The notes under the pieces are model-generated. The model saw only the letters and a list, made by a program, of their open reading frames with translations. It ran no database searches and was not told where the DNA came from. From contig CALHPU010000075.1 of NCBI GenBank assembly GCA_938036435.1, positions 19,894 through 83,893 on the forward strand: a stretch of DNA of 64,000 nucleotides, written 5' to 3'. The position numbers and the translations under genes are program-made. Shown one piece after another: positions 15,895 through 25,663 of the stretch. Position 1 is the first letter of the stretch. Every line of letters starts with the position of its first letter. This DNA comes from an uncultured Pirellulaceae bacterium (GTDB taxonomy: Bacteria > Planctomycetota > Planctomycetia > Pirellulales > Pirellulaceae).

Positions 15895-17130
15895 CCGTAA
15901 TCGTTTAACAACGGCTTCTACCGCATCCGCAAAAGCTTCCACTTCTTCGATCGTGTTGTACAGATAAAAGCTAGCTCGACAACTGGCTTTGATGCCCAGC
16001 CGCTGATGCAGTGGCATCGCGCAGTGATGTCCAACACGAATGGCGAACCCTTTCTGGTCCAACAATATCGCCAAATCCTGTGCCGCAACGCCCTCAATCG
16101 TAAAACTAACGATTCCCGAACGGTGCTCGGGGGCTGGCCCCCAAACGGTCAGCCCTTCGATTTTTTCCAAACGCTTCATCAGAGTGGCAGAGAGCAATTT
16201 TTCGTGGCTGGCTACCCACTGCAAGGAAACCGCACTGATATAGTCGATCGCAGCACCAAGACCGATGGCCTCGACAATCGGTGGCGTACCGGCTTCGAAC
16301 TTCGCAGGAAGCTCGCCGGGAGTGAATCCCTCGGTGGTAACCTTGTCGATCATGCTGCCGCCGCCAAGAAATGGAGGCATCGATTCCAAAAGGTCCTTCC
16401 TGCCCCAAAGGATTCCAATTCCCGATGGCCCCAAAACCTTGTGTCCCGAGAACACGACAAAATCTGCGCCCCATTGCTGAACGTCGGTCGGCTCGTGAGG
16501 AACGTGCTGCGCCGCATCAATTAATGTTGCGGCCCCGACTGACTTTGCCAGTGCAATGATCTCGGCAACAGGGAATATCGTCCCCAACATGTTGGAGACT
16601 GCCATGAACGCAACGATCTTCGTTTTATCAGATAGCTTGCCGCGCAAGTCATCCATATCCAAGCGCCCGTCATCGGTGATGTCGACGAACTTGACAACCG
16701 CTCCGGTCTCTGCGGCGACCTGCTGCCAAGGAACAATATTGGAATGGTGCTCGCAAATCGTCAGCAGAACCTCATCGCCCGGTTTAAGCGTCGATCTGCC
16801 CCAACTGTTGGCGACCAAATTGATCGCCATGGTCGTTCCAGCTGTGAAAATGACGGCTTCAGGGAATGGAGCATTGATGAAGCGGGCCACTTTGAGTCGC
16901 GCTTCCTCGTACTGGGCCGAAGCCTGCTCGCTTAACCAGTGGATCCCGCGATGGACGTTGGCGTACGTCTCTCGGTAGCACTGATCCATCGCATCGATAA
17001 CCGATGTGGGCCGCTGCGTTGAGGCACCGTTGTCGAAATAGACCAACGGCTTTTGCCGGTGAATCGTCTGATTCAGAATAGGGAAGTCCTGACGCAACCG
17101 CGCCGGATCCAATGCTTTCTTCTCGCTCAT
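15892..17130 (-). CDS. sufS: Cysteine desulfurase, SufS type
   Basis: 412 residues from ATG at 17130 (a TTG precedes it). A PLP-dependent class V aminotransferase fold: YFDNGASTQRP at the N-terminus, VLLTICEHHSNIVPW, the substrate-side TLIDAAQHVPH and the PLP lysine in FSGHKVLGPSG. The catalytic cysteine lies in the SufS-type RVGHHCAMPLHQ...KASCRASFYLYNT region, which separates it from IscS. It takes sulfur from L-cysteine as a persulfide for iron-sulfur assembly in the cytoplasm. No sufBCD, sufE or sufU lies nearby, so its partners must be elsewhere. The upstream gap carries a decayed piece of a reductase gene. Confidence 0.93.
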   Translation of the reverse strand: MSEKKALDPARLRQDFPILNQTIHRQKPLVYFDNGASTQRPTSVIDAMDQCYRETYANVHRGIHWLSEQASAQYEEARLKVARFINAPFPEAVIFTAGTTMAINLVANSWGRSTLKPGDEVLLTICEHHSNIVPWQQVAAETGAVVKFVDITDDGRLDMDDLRGKLSDKTKIVAFMAVSNMLGTIFPVAEIIALAKSVGAATLIDAAQHVPHEPTDVQQWGADFVVFSGHKVLGPSGIGILWGRKDLLESMPPFLGGGSMIDKVTTEGFTPGELPAKFEAGTPPIVEAIGLGAAIDYISAVSLQWVASHEKLLSATLMKRLEKIEGLTVWGPAPEHRSGIVSFTIEGVAAQDLAILLDQKGFAIRVGHHCAMPLHQRLGIKASCRASFYLYNTIEEVEAFADAVEAVVKRLR

Positions 17131-17144
17131 CAAGGTAGTCTAGC

Positions 17145-17294
17145 AGCCTAGCTTGGAACGGCAATACTTACGCCGACCAAGATAACCCGGACATTTTGGC
17201 CAACGTCTTTTACAAAGCTTGGGTTCCACAACTTCCGTCACCTTGGACGTTTAGTCGTAGGTCACTTGCGAGAGCAGGGCCCGGCAGCTTAAGT
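17145..17294 (-). pseudogene. Decayed 3' tail of a reductase gene (copy of 20614-20770)
   Basis: The first 61 bases match 20611-20671 with only three changes, and similarity then fades to about 70% or less over the next 90. On the minus strand it still reads [11 protein letters not shown] followed by TAA, against [15 protein letters not shown] in the intact gene, plus the same 20 bases of 3' flank. No upstream part of the gene is recognisable in the rest of this 327-base gap (to 17460). It lies just upstream of sufS. Confidence 0.75.
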
Positions 17295-17460
17295 TGAGGC
17301 TTCGGAGTTTCCCCACCGAAAAGGTCAAGGCCGCCTTTTCAAGCTGGTGGGGCGATCTGGATACACGCGCAAAGCCGACTCGGTAGCCGAGATTTCTTTC
17401 ATCCGCACCATCGCGTCCTTACGTGCGGAGCATAGCTGTCAAACCCATGCTAGTTGATCG

Positions 17461-19728
17461 TTACTTGGCATCTTTTTCCTCACTAGCTAATTCGGCGAAT
17501 CTTTGTGTAATCTGCCTGAGCATTTCTTTGAGAGTTTGAACTTTGTCCTCTTGAATATCGATTTCTTGATCTAGTTCCTGCAACTCCTTTGTGTTTTTAG
17601 CGTGATCGTTCTGCTGATTCAGCAGAACACGAAATTCCTCCTCCAAGGATTTAATTTTCGCATCCACTAATTTTTTATAGCTATCGAGCGCTTCAGCGTC
17701 TGTGAGTGGAAGCCGAAAGTCACCAGCTTTTTCTTCAGGACTATCGAGAACTTCATCAAGACTCTTCATAAGGCGATCCAACTGGTCTTTAGCTTTTTTA
17801 ACCGCCGGATGTTCATCTGCAAGCTGCGCCTTGCGTATACGATACGCGTCTTCCGCAGCACCGATGCGCAGTTGTAAATTCTCGATCATTCGACCATTTC
17901 TGCTCTCCGAGAGGATTTCGCGAGGCATTTTGTTTTCCGTACGAAACTGCCAAACCAACTGCTGAATTCCACCGCTGCCGTTCTCGGTGGCTGCCTGAAT
18001 TCTTTCGCGGTCAGACACTAATGTTTTAAGCATTTCTTGAGTTTCACCTAGCTTTTGGGTAACATTTTTCAAAAGCAATTGTGAATGAGAGACGTTTGAT
18101 CCAACCATCAAATTCTTATCGATCTTTAACTGCGATAGACGACAGAGCTCAGTGAATTCTTTGTCATATCGTCTGGTGTACTCCTCGTCAAACTTCCGCA
18201 GATTAGCTACGAGTAGATTTTTTTGAGGGGCGACCGAATCTTCCTCTAAACGTATTTTCACCAATTCAACTTCGCCACGGCCGAGTGAAACCGAGTTACC
18301 TTCAATGATAACGTTATCGGAATCGCCATCGACTTCGACTAAGTACTTCCCTGCCGCGATTTTGATCGTCGCTCCTTCCTTGGACACCGTTAGCTTTTCT
18401 ACCTCAACGCCACCCTGCATGATGCGGATTGGAACATTGTCGCTCGCACATTCAATCACTAGCTTTCCTTTATTGAACTCGATTGCGAATAAGCCTCCGG
18501 CAAAAACAAGCAAGAGAACTAAACTTGCGATCGCCAGCCATTTTCGCCAAGACGGTGATCCATCGCGATCGGAGACCGAACGTGCCAGAGCATCGGGCAA
18601 CGTCACTGCTGTTGGCAGCTGAACATGAGCTAGGCAGGCCTCGCACAATTCGGCAACTTCAGCGGCGTCTGCATAACGATCCTCGGGACGCTTGGACATC
18701 AACCGAGAAATAATGGTGGACAACCATGAAGGGATGTCCGAGTTGATTTCTTGAATCGGTCGCGGTTCTTCATCGGCGATCAATCGTAAAATGGCGTAGC
18801 TGTTGTCCGCTCGAAACGGTGGCCGGCCGGTGCACATCGCGTACATCACGCAGCCCAAGCCAAACAAATCCGACCGAGCGTCTACGCTTTCGCCGCACGC
18901 TTGTTCGGGCGACATGTACTGCGGCGTGCCGGTGATGGTTCCCGTCCGAGTGATGCTGGCATCGTCGACAGCGCGAGCCAAACCAAAGTCGGTCAACATT
19001 GCTCTTTCGACGCTTCCGTCGAGCAAAATATTCGACGGCTTTATATCGCGATGAACGAGTCCCTGAGCGTGAGCCGCGTCTAGCCCTTTGGCCGTTTGTA
19101 TGGCGATCCGTAAGATCTCATTGACTTCCAGCGGCCCTTGGTCCTTAATCCGCTGCTGCAGGGGGACGCCGCGTGAGTATTGCGTGACCAAGTAAGGATT
19201 GCCCTGCCATTGATCGACGTTGTAGACCGGCATCACGTTATCGTCGATGACGGCGGCTGCGGCTCTGCCTTCGCGCGCGAACCGTTTCCTAGCTGCTCCT
19301 GATGCGGCCAAATGCGGCAGCAGCATTTTGATGGCGACGAATCGATCCAACGCTCCGTCGAAGGCTTTGAAGACAACCCCCATTCCGCCACGACCGATCA
19401 CGCTAACAATTTCATATGCGCCAATACGCCCCAGCATGTGGGGGTCATCCGTCGGCCCCAGCAACCGCAACACCGAAGCAAGTGTTTGCGATTCGAGTTC
19501 CGCCTCCGAATCTTCGGCCCGATGGAAAGTCAGGTCTTCACGTTTGCGCAAGACTGGGCAAATTTCTTCTTGCCATTGCGAATCAGATTCGACAGCGGTC
19601 AGCATCTGACGGCAATGCGCGCAGTCTTCGATGTGCGTCTCGATCTCTCGAACGGATGCCGGTGCTAGTTCGCCGGCTGACAGCTGTTTCAAAGTCTCGG
19701 ACGTTAGACAAAATTTTGACTCTACCAT
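17461..19728 (-). CDS. Transmembrane Ser/Thr kinase with N-terminal zinc anti-sigma-like domain
   Basis: About 755 residues from ATG 19728, 11 bases after the sigma stop, with AGGAGA upstream; the longer frame overlaps the sigma gene. The order is as follows. A ZAS-like zinc motif H-x3-C-x2-C (HIEDCAHC, residues 32-39). A kinase domain about 100-370 with glycine loop GRGGMG, catalytic Lys134, VHRDIKPSN and DFG at 247-249. One membrane helix (LAIASLVLLLVFAGGLFAIEF, about 398-418). A PEGA-like beta region (KYLVEVDGD), then a long coiled coil to the C-terminus, probably extracytoplasmic. It probably binds the ECF factor encoded just upstream and may release it on a signal sensed outside (inference). 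Confidence 0.88.
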   Translation of the reverse strand: MVESKFCLTSETLKQLSAGELAPASVREIETHIEDCAHCRQMLTAVESDSQWQEEICPVLRKREDLTFHRAEDSEAELESQTLASVLRLLGPTDDPHMLGRIGAYEIVSVIGRGGMGVVFKAFDGALDRFVAIKMLLPHLAASGAARKRFAREGRAAAAVIDDNVMPVYNVDQWQGNPYLVTQYSRGVPLQQRIKDQGPLEVNEILRIAIQTAKGLDAAHAQGLVHRDIKPSNILLDGSVERAMLTDFGLARAVDDASITRTGTITGTPQYMSPEQACGESVDARSDLFGLGCVMYAMCTGRPPFRADNSYAILRLIADEEPRPIQEINSDIPSWLSTIISRLMSKRPEDRYADAAEVAELCEACLAHVQLPTAVTLPDALARSVSDRDGSPSWRKWLAIASLVLLLVFAGGLFAIEFNKGKLVIECASDNVPIRIMQGGVEVEKLTVSKEGATIKIAAGKYLVEVDGDSDNVIIEGNSVSLGRGEVELVKIRLEEDSVAPQKNLLVANLRKFDEEYTRRYDKEFTELCRLSQLKIDKNLMVGSNVSHSQLLLKNVTQKLGETQEMLKTLVSDRERIQAATENGSGGIQQLVWQFRTENKMPREILSESRNGRMIENLQLRIGAAEDAYRIRKAQLADEHPAVKKAKDQLDRLMKSLDEVLDSPEEKAGDFRLPLTDAEALDSYKKLVDAKIKSLEEEFRVLLNQQNDHAKNTKELQELDQEIDIQEDKVQTLKEMLRQITQRFAELASEEKDAK

Positions 19729-19739
19729 TGATCTGTCTC

Positions 19740-20339
19740 CTAATAATCCCAGTGTTGCGACACTTCCGCAATTTTTTCTTTTAGCCGAGCGATCACGCGA
19801 TAGCGAATCACGTAAATCGAACCCGCGGTTCGCCCGGTTGTTTTCACCACATTGGCAATGGGCTCGCCCTCGATCGCCGTGCGCCAAAACACCTCCCACG
19901 TGTCAGAGGCAAACTCGCCATTAATTTGCTCCGCCGCCCACCGTACGATTTCTTTTTTCGCTTCTACTCGAATTTCCGCCGAGGTTTCTGCGGCAACAGG
20001 GTGTGCGTTAAGCAAGTCCATCACCGAAGACGCCCCCGAAGCAGCATCGCGTGGGCGACGGATCAAAGAATTGGTGATCGCGTTGCGCGCGATCGTCGAA
20101 AGCCATGCGCGAAACGGTGGCTTGTCAGGAGATTCCTCCCAGCGCCCGATGGCTCGAGAAATCGACACGAACACCTGCTGCACAACGTCATGAGCGTCAG
20201 CGTCTTGTAGATCACGTTTTCGAGCCATTCGAAAGACAACGGGCTGATAGATTTCCAAAAATTCAGCCCACGAAGCCCCATCGTCGAGGTCTTGAACCCG
20301 AGCGATCAGATTGTGGTTGGTTTCTGGGAATTCTGCCAT
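19740..20339 (-). CDS. ECF-type RNA polymerase sigma factor
   Basis: 199 residues. Region 2 is WAEFLEIYQPVVFRMARKRDLQDADAHDVVQQVFVSI (shown in parts: FLEIYQPVVFRMARK, DADAHDVVQQVF). Region 4 at the C-terminus is AIEGEPIANVVKTTGRTAGSIYVIRYRVIARLKEKI, a helix-turn-helix of the planctomycete RpoE-like type. It directs RNA polymerase to a small regulon. It is encoded immediately before a kinase with an anti-sigma-like zinc domain, an arrangement known from planctomycete ECF groups where sigma and kinase act together. The leader carries a hairpin that includes its ribosome-binding site. Confidence 0.9.
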   Translation of the reverse strand: MAEFPETNHNLIARVQDLDDGASWAEFLEIYQPVVFRMARKRDLQDADAHDVVQQVFVSISRAIGRWEESPDKPPFRAWLSTIARNAITNSLIRRPRDAASGASSVMDLLNAHPVAAETSAEIRVEAKKEIVRWAAEQINGEFASDTWEVFWRTAIEGEPIANVVKTTGRTAGSIYVIRYRVIARLKEKIAEVSQHWDY

Positions 20340-20342
20340 ATA

Positions 20343-20363
20343 GATACTCTCCTACAGAGTATC
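20343..20363 (-). promoter_or_regulatory. Hairpin enclosing the ribosome-binding site of the sigma gene
   Basis: On the minus strand GATACTCT (20363-20356) pairs perfectly with AGAGTATC (20350-20343) around loop GTAGG. The AGGAG Shine-Dalgarno sits across the loop and the first bases of the right arm, 9 bases before ATG 20339. Such a stem could tune or hide the site; nothing else supports regulation. Confidence 0.45.
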
Positions 20364-20523
20364 ACACAGCAAAACGTCGTTTCTTACAGAGTTTTTCGAT
20401 TTTCTCTAGGAAGCGATATTTAGCTTCGCGGTTGCCATAGCGATTTCGATCGCCCGTTCATTGGCCAATATGGTAGGTAAAAGCGGAAGAAAACTAAAGT
20501 CGTTGGAGATACTGGCTGCTGGC

Positions 20524-20613
20524 CTACTCGTCGTCGAATTCCGGTCGTTTCAGGATCTCGGAAATCAGGATGGACTCGCGAATGCTTTTAGGATCACTAA
20601 ACAAACTCAAAGC
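20524..20613 (-). pseudogene. Decayed C-terminal fragment of the proline-rich protein gene (copy of 21597-21690)
   Basis: The minus strand reads LFSDPKSIRESILISEIL then KRPEFDDE and TAG. The intact gene at 21597-22154 ends LFSNPKSIRQSILISEIL then KRPIFDDE. The fragment begins about 20 bases after the reductase stop at 20634. No start or upstream half is present, so it is a relic, not a gene. The conserved codons show it copied coding sequence. Confidence 0.75.
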
Positions 20614-20633
20614 CTCGCTTGGAACGGCAATAC

Positions 20634-21548
20634 TTACGCCGGCCAAGATAGCCCGGACATTTTGGCCAACGCTCTTTGAAGCGATTGCGTTCCGCAACGA
20701 CCGTCACCGTCAGCCTGAACTTGCAGGTACAGTTCACGTGCCAAAGCGAGCCCCGGCAGCTTCAGTCCGGCCTTGTCCGCTTCGGCGATGGCAATTCCAA
20801 GGTCCTTCACGAAATGGTCTACGAAAAATCCGGGCTCAAAATCGTTCTTGACGATTCGCGGGCCCAAATTCGAAAGCGCCCAACTACCCGCAGCGCCACT
20901 AGAGACCGACTTTAGCGCGGTCTCTAAATCCAACCCCGCACGAGAGGCGTACAGCAACGATTCACACACACCGACCATCCCGGCAGCAACAAGAATTTGA
21001 TTCATCATTTTGGTGTGCTGTCCTGCTCCCGGTCCGCCTTGATGGACGATTGTCTTGCCCATCACTTCGAAGCACGGCAAGATAAAACTAACAGCATCTC
21101 GGTTACCACCAACCATAATCGACAGTTCGCCGCTGCGGGCGCCAATGTCGCCTCCAGAAACGGGTGCATCAATAGAAGCGACGTTTAATTCGGCGGCCGC
21201 TGCCGCAATCTCGATCGCCAGTGCTGGTTCACTGGTGGTCATATCGACGAAGATATCGCCTTGCTTACAACCAGCCAGTACGCCGGTTTCTGGGTCGAGT
21301 ACGATCTGCCGAACATCATCAGGCATGCCAACAATTGAAAAAACAATGTCACTTTGAGCGGCGACCTCGCGCGGAGAGTCCGCCCAAGCAGCGCCAAGTT
21401 CGATCAGCGATTGAGATTTTTCTTTGGTGCGACTAAAGATCGTGACTGAGTACCCAGCGTTAATCAAATTGCGACACATCCCGGTGCCCATCACGCCGGT
21501 CCCAATCCAACCTATCTTTGTTGTTTCCGAAGTTGCAAGCTTGTTCAT
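20634..21548 (-). CDS. 3-hydroxyisobutyrate dehydrogenase / tartronate semialdehyde reductase family protein
   Basis: 304 residues. The N-terminal Rossmann motif is [18 protein letters not shown], followed by the substrate-binding signature [22 protein letters not shown]. The catalytic lysine is in [11 protein letters not shown], and the C-terminal all-helical domain holds [17 protein letters not shown]. This is the beta-hydroxyacid dehydrogenase family (GarR/GlxR, MmsB), NAD(P)H-dependent enzymes acting on small 2-hydroxy or 3-hydroxy acids. The exact substrate is not visible. Start ATG 21548 follows the proline-rich gene by 48 bases, so they may form an operon. A degenerate copy of its 3' end lies at 17145-17294. 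Confidence 0.85.
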   Translation of the reverse strand: MNKLATSETTKIGWIGTGVMGTGMCRNLINAGYSVTIFSRTKEKSQSLIELGAAWADSPREVAAQSDIVFSIVGMPDDVRQIVLDPETGVLAGCKQGDIFVDMTTSEPALAIEIAAAAAELNVASIDAPVSGGDIGARSGELSIMVGGNRDAVSFILPCFEVMGKTIVHQGGPGAGQHTKMMNQILVAAGMVGVCESLLYASRAGLDLETALKSVSSGAAGSWALSNLGPRIVKNDFEPGFFVDHFVKDLGIAIAEADKAGLKLPGLALARELYLQVQADGDGRCGTQSLQRALAKMSGLSWPA

Positions 21549-21596
21549 GTGGATTGTTTTCTTTCCTCACCGCAATTATCCAGCTTGACTGTTTCT

Positions 21597-22154
21597 TTAC
21601 TCGTCATCGAAAATAGGACGTTTGAGGATTTCCGAAATCAAAATGGATTGGCGAATGGATTTTGGGTTGCTGAACAAGCCCAACAAATCCACTGCCAACT
21701 GAGACTTGTCTGGACCTTCCACCGCCGCAGTTTCATCATCAGTAACAGTGTCCGTTGACTCTAAGGATCCCATCGCGTGATCAAACTTCTCCAGCCGCGC
21801 TTCAAGCCGCTCGTCAGCTTGGCTGATCTCATGAGCTAGATGGCTGGCATTCTCAGTCACATCGGAAACAACGATCGCCTTCCGGACATGCTCCGCGATC
21901 GATTCGCGCTTTGCTGGTCGAGTAGGCTTACGAGGCGGAGCTTTTGGCGGCGTTACCTGTTCTTTGCGAGCATACGGATCTTCAGCCGGCGGTGTCGCTT
22001 CGGCTGCCAATCGCTTTTTGGGTGGTGCCTGAGGTGGCCGTTGGGGAGGCCGCGCTGCGGGAGGAGCCTTTGGAGCAGCCGCGCCACCGCCAGCCTGATT
22101 CTGCTTACGACGCTCGGCAGCCCGTCGAAGAAATTCTTCAATATCTCTGGCCAT
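21597..22154 (-). CDS. Proline/alanine-rich protein of unknown function downstream of floA
   Basis: About 185 residues from ATG 22154 (MARDIEEFLRRAAERRKQ). The N-terminus is a charged helix, followed by a Pro/Ala/Arg-rich low-complexity stretch (APPKKRLAAEATPPAEDP), a helical segment (SQADERLEARLEKFDHAM) and a conserved C-terminal helix (LFSNPKSIRQSILISEIL). It has no signal peptide or membrane helix. That C-terminal peptide is also kept in the relic at 20524-20613, so it is the best conserved part and may be a docking motif. A role with flotillin FloA is possible from position only. Confidence 0.7.
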   Translation of the reverse strand: MARDIEEFLRRAAERRKQNQAGGGAAAPKAPPAARPPQRPPQAPPKKRLAAEATPPAEDPYARKEQVTPPKAPPRKPTRPAKRESIAEHVRKAIVVSDVTENASHLAHEISQADERLEARLEKFDHAMGSLESTDTVTDDETAAVEGPDKSQLAVDLLGLFSNPKSIRQSILISEILKRPIFDDE

Positions 22155-22217
22155 CTTGTTCCCGAAAAACAATTAAAGTATCGCCGCTTATCCAACCATG
22201 CTTTGCCCAAAACTATC

Positions 22218-22274
22218 ATAGTCGCCTTTCGCTCCGCGAAAGAACGCTACTTTCGCGGAGCGAAAGGCGACTAT
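22218..22274. repeat. 25-bp perfect inverted repeat with 7-nt loop
   Basis: Arms 22218-22242 and 22250-22274 are perfect reverse complements around AACGCTA. Each arm folds on itself as CTTTCG-CGGAG-CGAAAG. It shares architecture, loop length and the TCGCGGAGCGA core with 2945-2995. It lies between floA and the proline-rich gene, both on the minus strand, with no U-tract. Confidence 0.85.
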
Positions 22275-22285
22275 AGGGACAAAAC

Positions 22286-23323
22286 CTAGCTGGCTGGGCT
22301 AGCCTGCGAAATTGACTTACGCATGTCAGTGTCAGCCTGAACATTACGCAGCTTATAATAGTCGAGGATTCCCAACTTTCCTGATCGAAAACTATCGGCC
22401 ATCGCTTTGGGAACTTCCGCTTCGGCGGAAACCAGTTCGGCGCGACTTTCCTCAATCTTGGCCATGTATTCTTGTTCTTGAGCTACCGCCATCGCGCGGC
22501 GGCCTTCGGCGCGAGCGCGAGCCACGCGCGTGTCGGCTTCCGCTTGATCGGCTTTGAGTCGCGCGCCAATGTTTTCGCCTACGTCGATGTCAGCGATGTC
22601 GATCGAAACAATCTCAAACGCGGTCTGCGAATCTAATCGTCTCGCCAACACCGCTTTGGAGATCATATCCGGATTTTCAAGTACAACGGTGTGTTTTTCA
22701 GCCGAACCAATTGCACTAACAATTCCCTCGCCAACGCGGGCGATGATCGTTTCTTCGGTCGCACCACCGATCAGTTGCTGGAGGTTAGATCGTACAGTCA
22801 CGCGTGCAGAAACTTTCAACTGAATTCCGTCTTTGGCCACCGCATCAAGAGATCGGCGAGCCGACCCACGGGCCGGACAGTCAATCACGCGTGGATAAAC
22901 ACTGGTCTGGACCGCTTCGAGCACGTCTCGACCGGCAAGATCAATCGCGGTGGCTTCGCGAAAGCTGAGCTGAATGGTTTTGGCTTTGTTGGCCGCAATC
23001 AGCGCGCGAACCACCGTCCGCACATTACCACCGGCCAAATCATGTGCTTCAAGGGCCTTGGTCGTCATCTCGGGGTCATTGAGCCCGGCTTGAGTCGCCA
23101 TGATTTTGGAGGGGACGATGATGCTGGGTTTGACTTTACGAAAGGACATTCCGATCAAATCAAAGTAAGAGATTTTTGCTTTGGCAAAAAATGCTTGGAC
23201 CCACCAGCGAAAATAGGACAGCAGCACAATGGCGATCACCATCAGTACCAGCAGGCCAATTCCAGCTATCGCGAGAAGAAAGATTGTCGTGGGCGCCACC
23301 TGTGCCAAGAAATAATTTTCCAA
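22286..23323 (-). CDS. floA: Flotillin-like protein FloA
   Basis: 345 residues. A membrane hairpin or helix at the N-terminus ([23 protein letters not shown]), then the FloA/UPF0365 core: [57 protein letters not shown] and [16 protein letters not shown]. It closes with a helical Ala/Glu-rich segment ([20 protein letters not shown]). FloA forms membrane microdomains and organises membrane protein complexes. The start is a TTG (23323) with AAGGA upstream; an in-frame stop 27 bases above leaves no ATG choice. The usual NfeD partner is not adjacent. The downstream gap carries the 57-base double hairpin. Confidence 0.9.
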   Translation of the reverse strand: MENYFLAQVAPTTIFLLAIAGIGLLVLMVIAIVLLSYFRWWVQAFFAKAKISYFDLIGMSFRKVKPSIIVPSKIMATQAGLNDPEMTTKALEAHDLAGGNVRTVVRALIAANKAKTIQLSFREATAIDLAGRDVLEAVQTSVYPRVIDCPARGSARRSLDAVAKDGIQLKVSARVTVRSNLQQLIGGATEETIIARVGEGIVSAIGSAEKHTVVLENPDMISKAVLARRLDSQTAFEIVSIDIADIDVGENIGARLKADQAEADTRVARARAEGRRAMAVAQEQEYMAKIEESRAELVSAEAEVPKAMADSFRSGKLGILDYYKLRNVQADTDMRKSISQASPAS

Positions 23324-23474
23324 CGTCTTACCCGTCCTTAAAACAATCTAGATTTCCGTTTTGTTCGGTGTTGTAAGTATGACGCTCCTGTCAGAACAAT
23401 GCAACTTTCCTCAGAAAGAAAATCAACCGCACTCCTGGTCAAATTGGCTCGCGCCGACCAACGATTAGGGCCAT

Positions 23475-24368
23475 CTACTTGGCCAATCGAAATTTGCCTT
23501 CGGTATTATTTTCCATGGTTTGATTGATTTTCTGGCCGCTGAAAGTAATTTCCATGGCCATCGTTTGATCGATCTTCATGGAGGCCGTGTGTCCATTGGC
23601 CGCATCAAAGTAAAGTTTACCCTCGGTGCTCTGGTCGGTGATGTCGATGCTGGCCTGCGAGTCTTCGGGGGTTTCAAACGCCATCACCATATCGACATCG
23701 ATCACCTCCAGATCTCTGTTCTCAATCGTCTCACGCCCTTTATAGGTGTAAGTGGACGTGATCTGCATCTGTCCAATCCCCCCGGGAATCGCAGCGGACG
23801 TTTTCTGGTCCCAAGTGTCACCAACGGCAACTGAACGCTGCGGAAACACTGGCGAAGCGTTCTTAATCAGCTTTTCCATGGCATCCTTACCGATCACCAT
23901 CGCCGCTTCACTGAACTCCTCAGGGAAGTCAACACTCAACACCTCGCCTCGCGCGTCCATTGTTTGTCCGAACGGTTTGCCCACCATGGCGACCAATTTT
24001 TCACCGACGACTTTCGCCATACCTTCGAGCTCTTTTCCTGAAGCAGAATCAATTTGAAACTCGCCAGTCGGTGATTCCATATTCATCGTCACTCGATCTA
24101 TTTGGCTTTTGATCGTCGCGACCTTAGATGATTCATCAAACGACTCGACCTCCCACGTCATAAAATTGGTCGAAGACATAACCGTGGCCATTTCTTTACC
24201 AGCCAAGGTTTGCGCATTTTTCATACGCTGAGTCATTTCGATTTCCAGCTTTCTCCCTACAGGAAATTGCCAACGTAAGCTGGCGTCCCCTGTCTGCGCG
24301 AGAACGGAAGTCGACAGTACCGCCGATGCGGTCACTGCAAGAACAACTAAAATCAAGTTACGGACCAT
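23475..24368 (-). CDS. Secreted protein of unknown function (DUF6263-like)
   Basis: 297 residues from ATG 24368 (a TTG four codons earlier is less likely). Signal peptide MVRNLILVVLAVTASAVLS...VLAQ, then a beta-rich domain with alternating strands (LEIEMTQRMKNAQ, ATIKSQIDRVTMNM, RETIENRDLEVIDVDMV). The pattern of a leading WQFPVGRKLEIEMTQ and a late GDTWDQKT resembles the DUF6263 family, single-domain secreted proteins common in planctomycetes. There are no catalytic motifs or cysteines. It lies alone between floA and a Gfo/Idh oxidoreductase, all on the minus strand. Confidence 0.7.
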   Translation of the reverse strand: MVRNLILVVLAVTASAVLSTSVLAQTGDASLRWQFPVGRKLEIEMTQRMKNAQTLAGKEMATVMSSTNFMTWEVESFDESSKVATIKSQIDRVTMNMESPTGEFQIDSASGKELEGMAKVVGEKLVAMVGKPFGQTMDARGEVLSVDFPEEFSEAAMVIGKDAMEKLIKNASPVFPQRSVAVGDTWDQKTSAAIPGGIGQMQITSTYTYKGRETIENRDLEVIDVDMVMAFETPEDSQASIDITDQSTEGKLYFDAANGHTASMKIDQTMAMEITFSGQKINQTMENNTEGKFRLAK

Positions 24369-24466
24369 CCTGAATCTCAACTGTTTTGAATTTCGGTTTT
24401 AGAAGAGCTGGTTGTGGTATTCTGACGCGATCAAACATCGAGACTATTTCGCGTCAGATGTTGGAG

Positions 24467-25663
24467 TTAACTTCGCGCCTTTTCGTGCTTCATGGGCAGC
24501 CATTTCCCGTTCTCGTTGCTGCTGGCAACACTTTGTTGAATGAAGTACATTCCCTCAGCGCCATCGTAGACATTAGGGTAAAGCGTATCGACGGTTTCAA
24601 ACTTTTGCCCGGCGATTCGCAATGCCATGTCGTCATAAGCGGCGCGATAGATATTTGCGAACGCTTCGAAAAACGCTTCCGGATGCCCCGAAGGCAATCG
24701 GCAGGACGCGGCGGCGACTGGAGATGTGTACGGTGCGTTAGGGTCGCGCGTATACAACTGATGCGGATCCCCGTTTCGACGCACCCAAAGTTCGTTAGGG
24801 TTCTCCTGACGCCATGACAAAGACCCCTTGGTTCCATCGACCTCGATCGTGACATCGTTTTCGCGCCCGTGGGTTATCTGAGATGCGGTAACTGTTCCTA
24901 ACGCACCGTTTTCATACGTGACAACCGCATGACCGTAGTCATCGAGTTGTCGTCCTTGGACAAACGTTCTCAAGTGGCAACTGATTTCTTCAGGAATCAA
25001 TCCGGTGACAAACCTTCCAAGATTAAAAGCGTGAGTTGCGATATCACCAAAACAGCCAGCAGCCCCACTACGCTTAGGGTCCGTTCGCCAAGAGGCTTGT
25101 TTTTGGTCTTCGTCTTCGAGTTTGGTCACCAGCCAACCTTGGATGTAATTCATCCGCACGGCCATGATGTCCCCCAGTTCACCACTGGTCACCATCTGCC
25201 GAGCCTGACGAACTAGCGGATAGCCGGTGTAGTTGTGTGTGACGGCAAAAACGACGTCGGAGGCTTCCACTGCGGCGAGCAACTCTTCGGCTTGGGCGCA
25301 GTCCAACGTTAGCGGTTTGTCGCAGATGACATTGAAACCCGCTTCAACGGCCGCTTTGGCGATTTCGAAGTGAGTGTGGTTTGGCGTTGCGACCGAAATA
25401 AAATCGACACGTTGATCTTCAGGCAGTGCGAGTTCTTTCTCGATCAATTCCTGATAAGAACCGTACGCGCGATCCAGCCCAATGGCGTAGTCTTCTGCCG
25501 ATTCTTTGGCACGCACTGGATCGGAGGATAAGGCTCCGGCAACCAATTCGGCTCGGTTGTCTAAAACGGCGGCAGTGGCGTGGACGCGCCCAATAAAGGA
25601 TCCCCGTCCGCCTCCGACTAAAGCCATGCGAAGTTTGCGGTTGATCGGTTCGTTTGTCGGCAT
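24467..25663 (-). CDS. Gfo/Idh/MocA family NAD(P)-dependent oxidoreductase
   Basis: 398 residues. The N-terminal Rossmann domain has [17 protein letters not shown] and [16 protein letters not shown], followed by the family lysine in [17 protein letters not shown]. The C-terminal dehydrogenase domain includes [19 protein letters not shown] (the His-containing active-site helix) and [16 protein letters not shown]. These enzymes oxidise, reduce or epimerise sugars and inositols. It has GAGAGAA upstream of its ATG. There is no signal peptide, so it is probably cytosolic. The substrate is unknown. Confidence 0.9.
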   Translation of the reverse strand: MPTNEPINRKLRMALVGGGRGSFIGRVHATAAVLDNRAELVAGALSSDPVRAKESAEDYAIGLDRAYGSYQELIEKELALPEDQRVDFISVATPNHTHFEIAKAAVEAGFNVICDKPLTLDCAQAEELLAAVEASDVVFAVTHNYTGYPLVRQARQMVTSGELGDIMAVRMNYIQGWLVTKLEDEDQKQASWRTDPKRSGAAGCFGDIATHAFNLGRFVTGLIPEEISCHLRTFVQGRQLDDYGHAVVTYENGALGTVTASQITHGRENDVTIEVDGTKGSLSWRQENPNELWVRRNGDPHQLYTRDPNAPYTSPVAAASCRLPSGHPEAFFEAFANIYRAAYDDMALRIAGQKFETVDTLYPNVYDGAEGMYFIQQSVASSNENGKWLPMKHEKARS

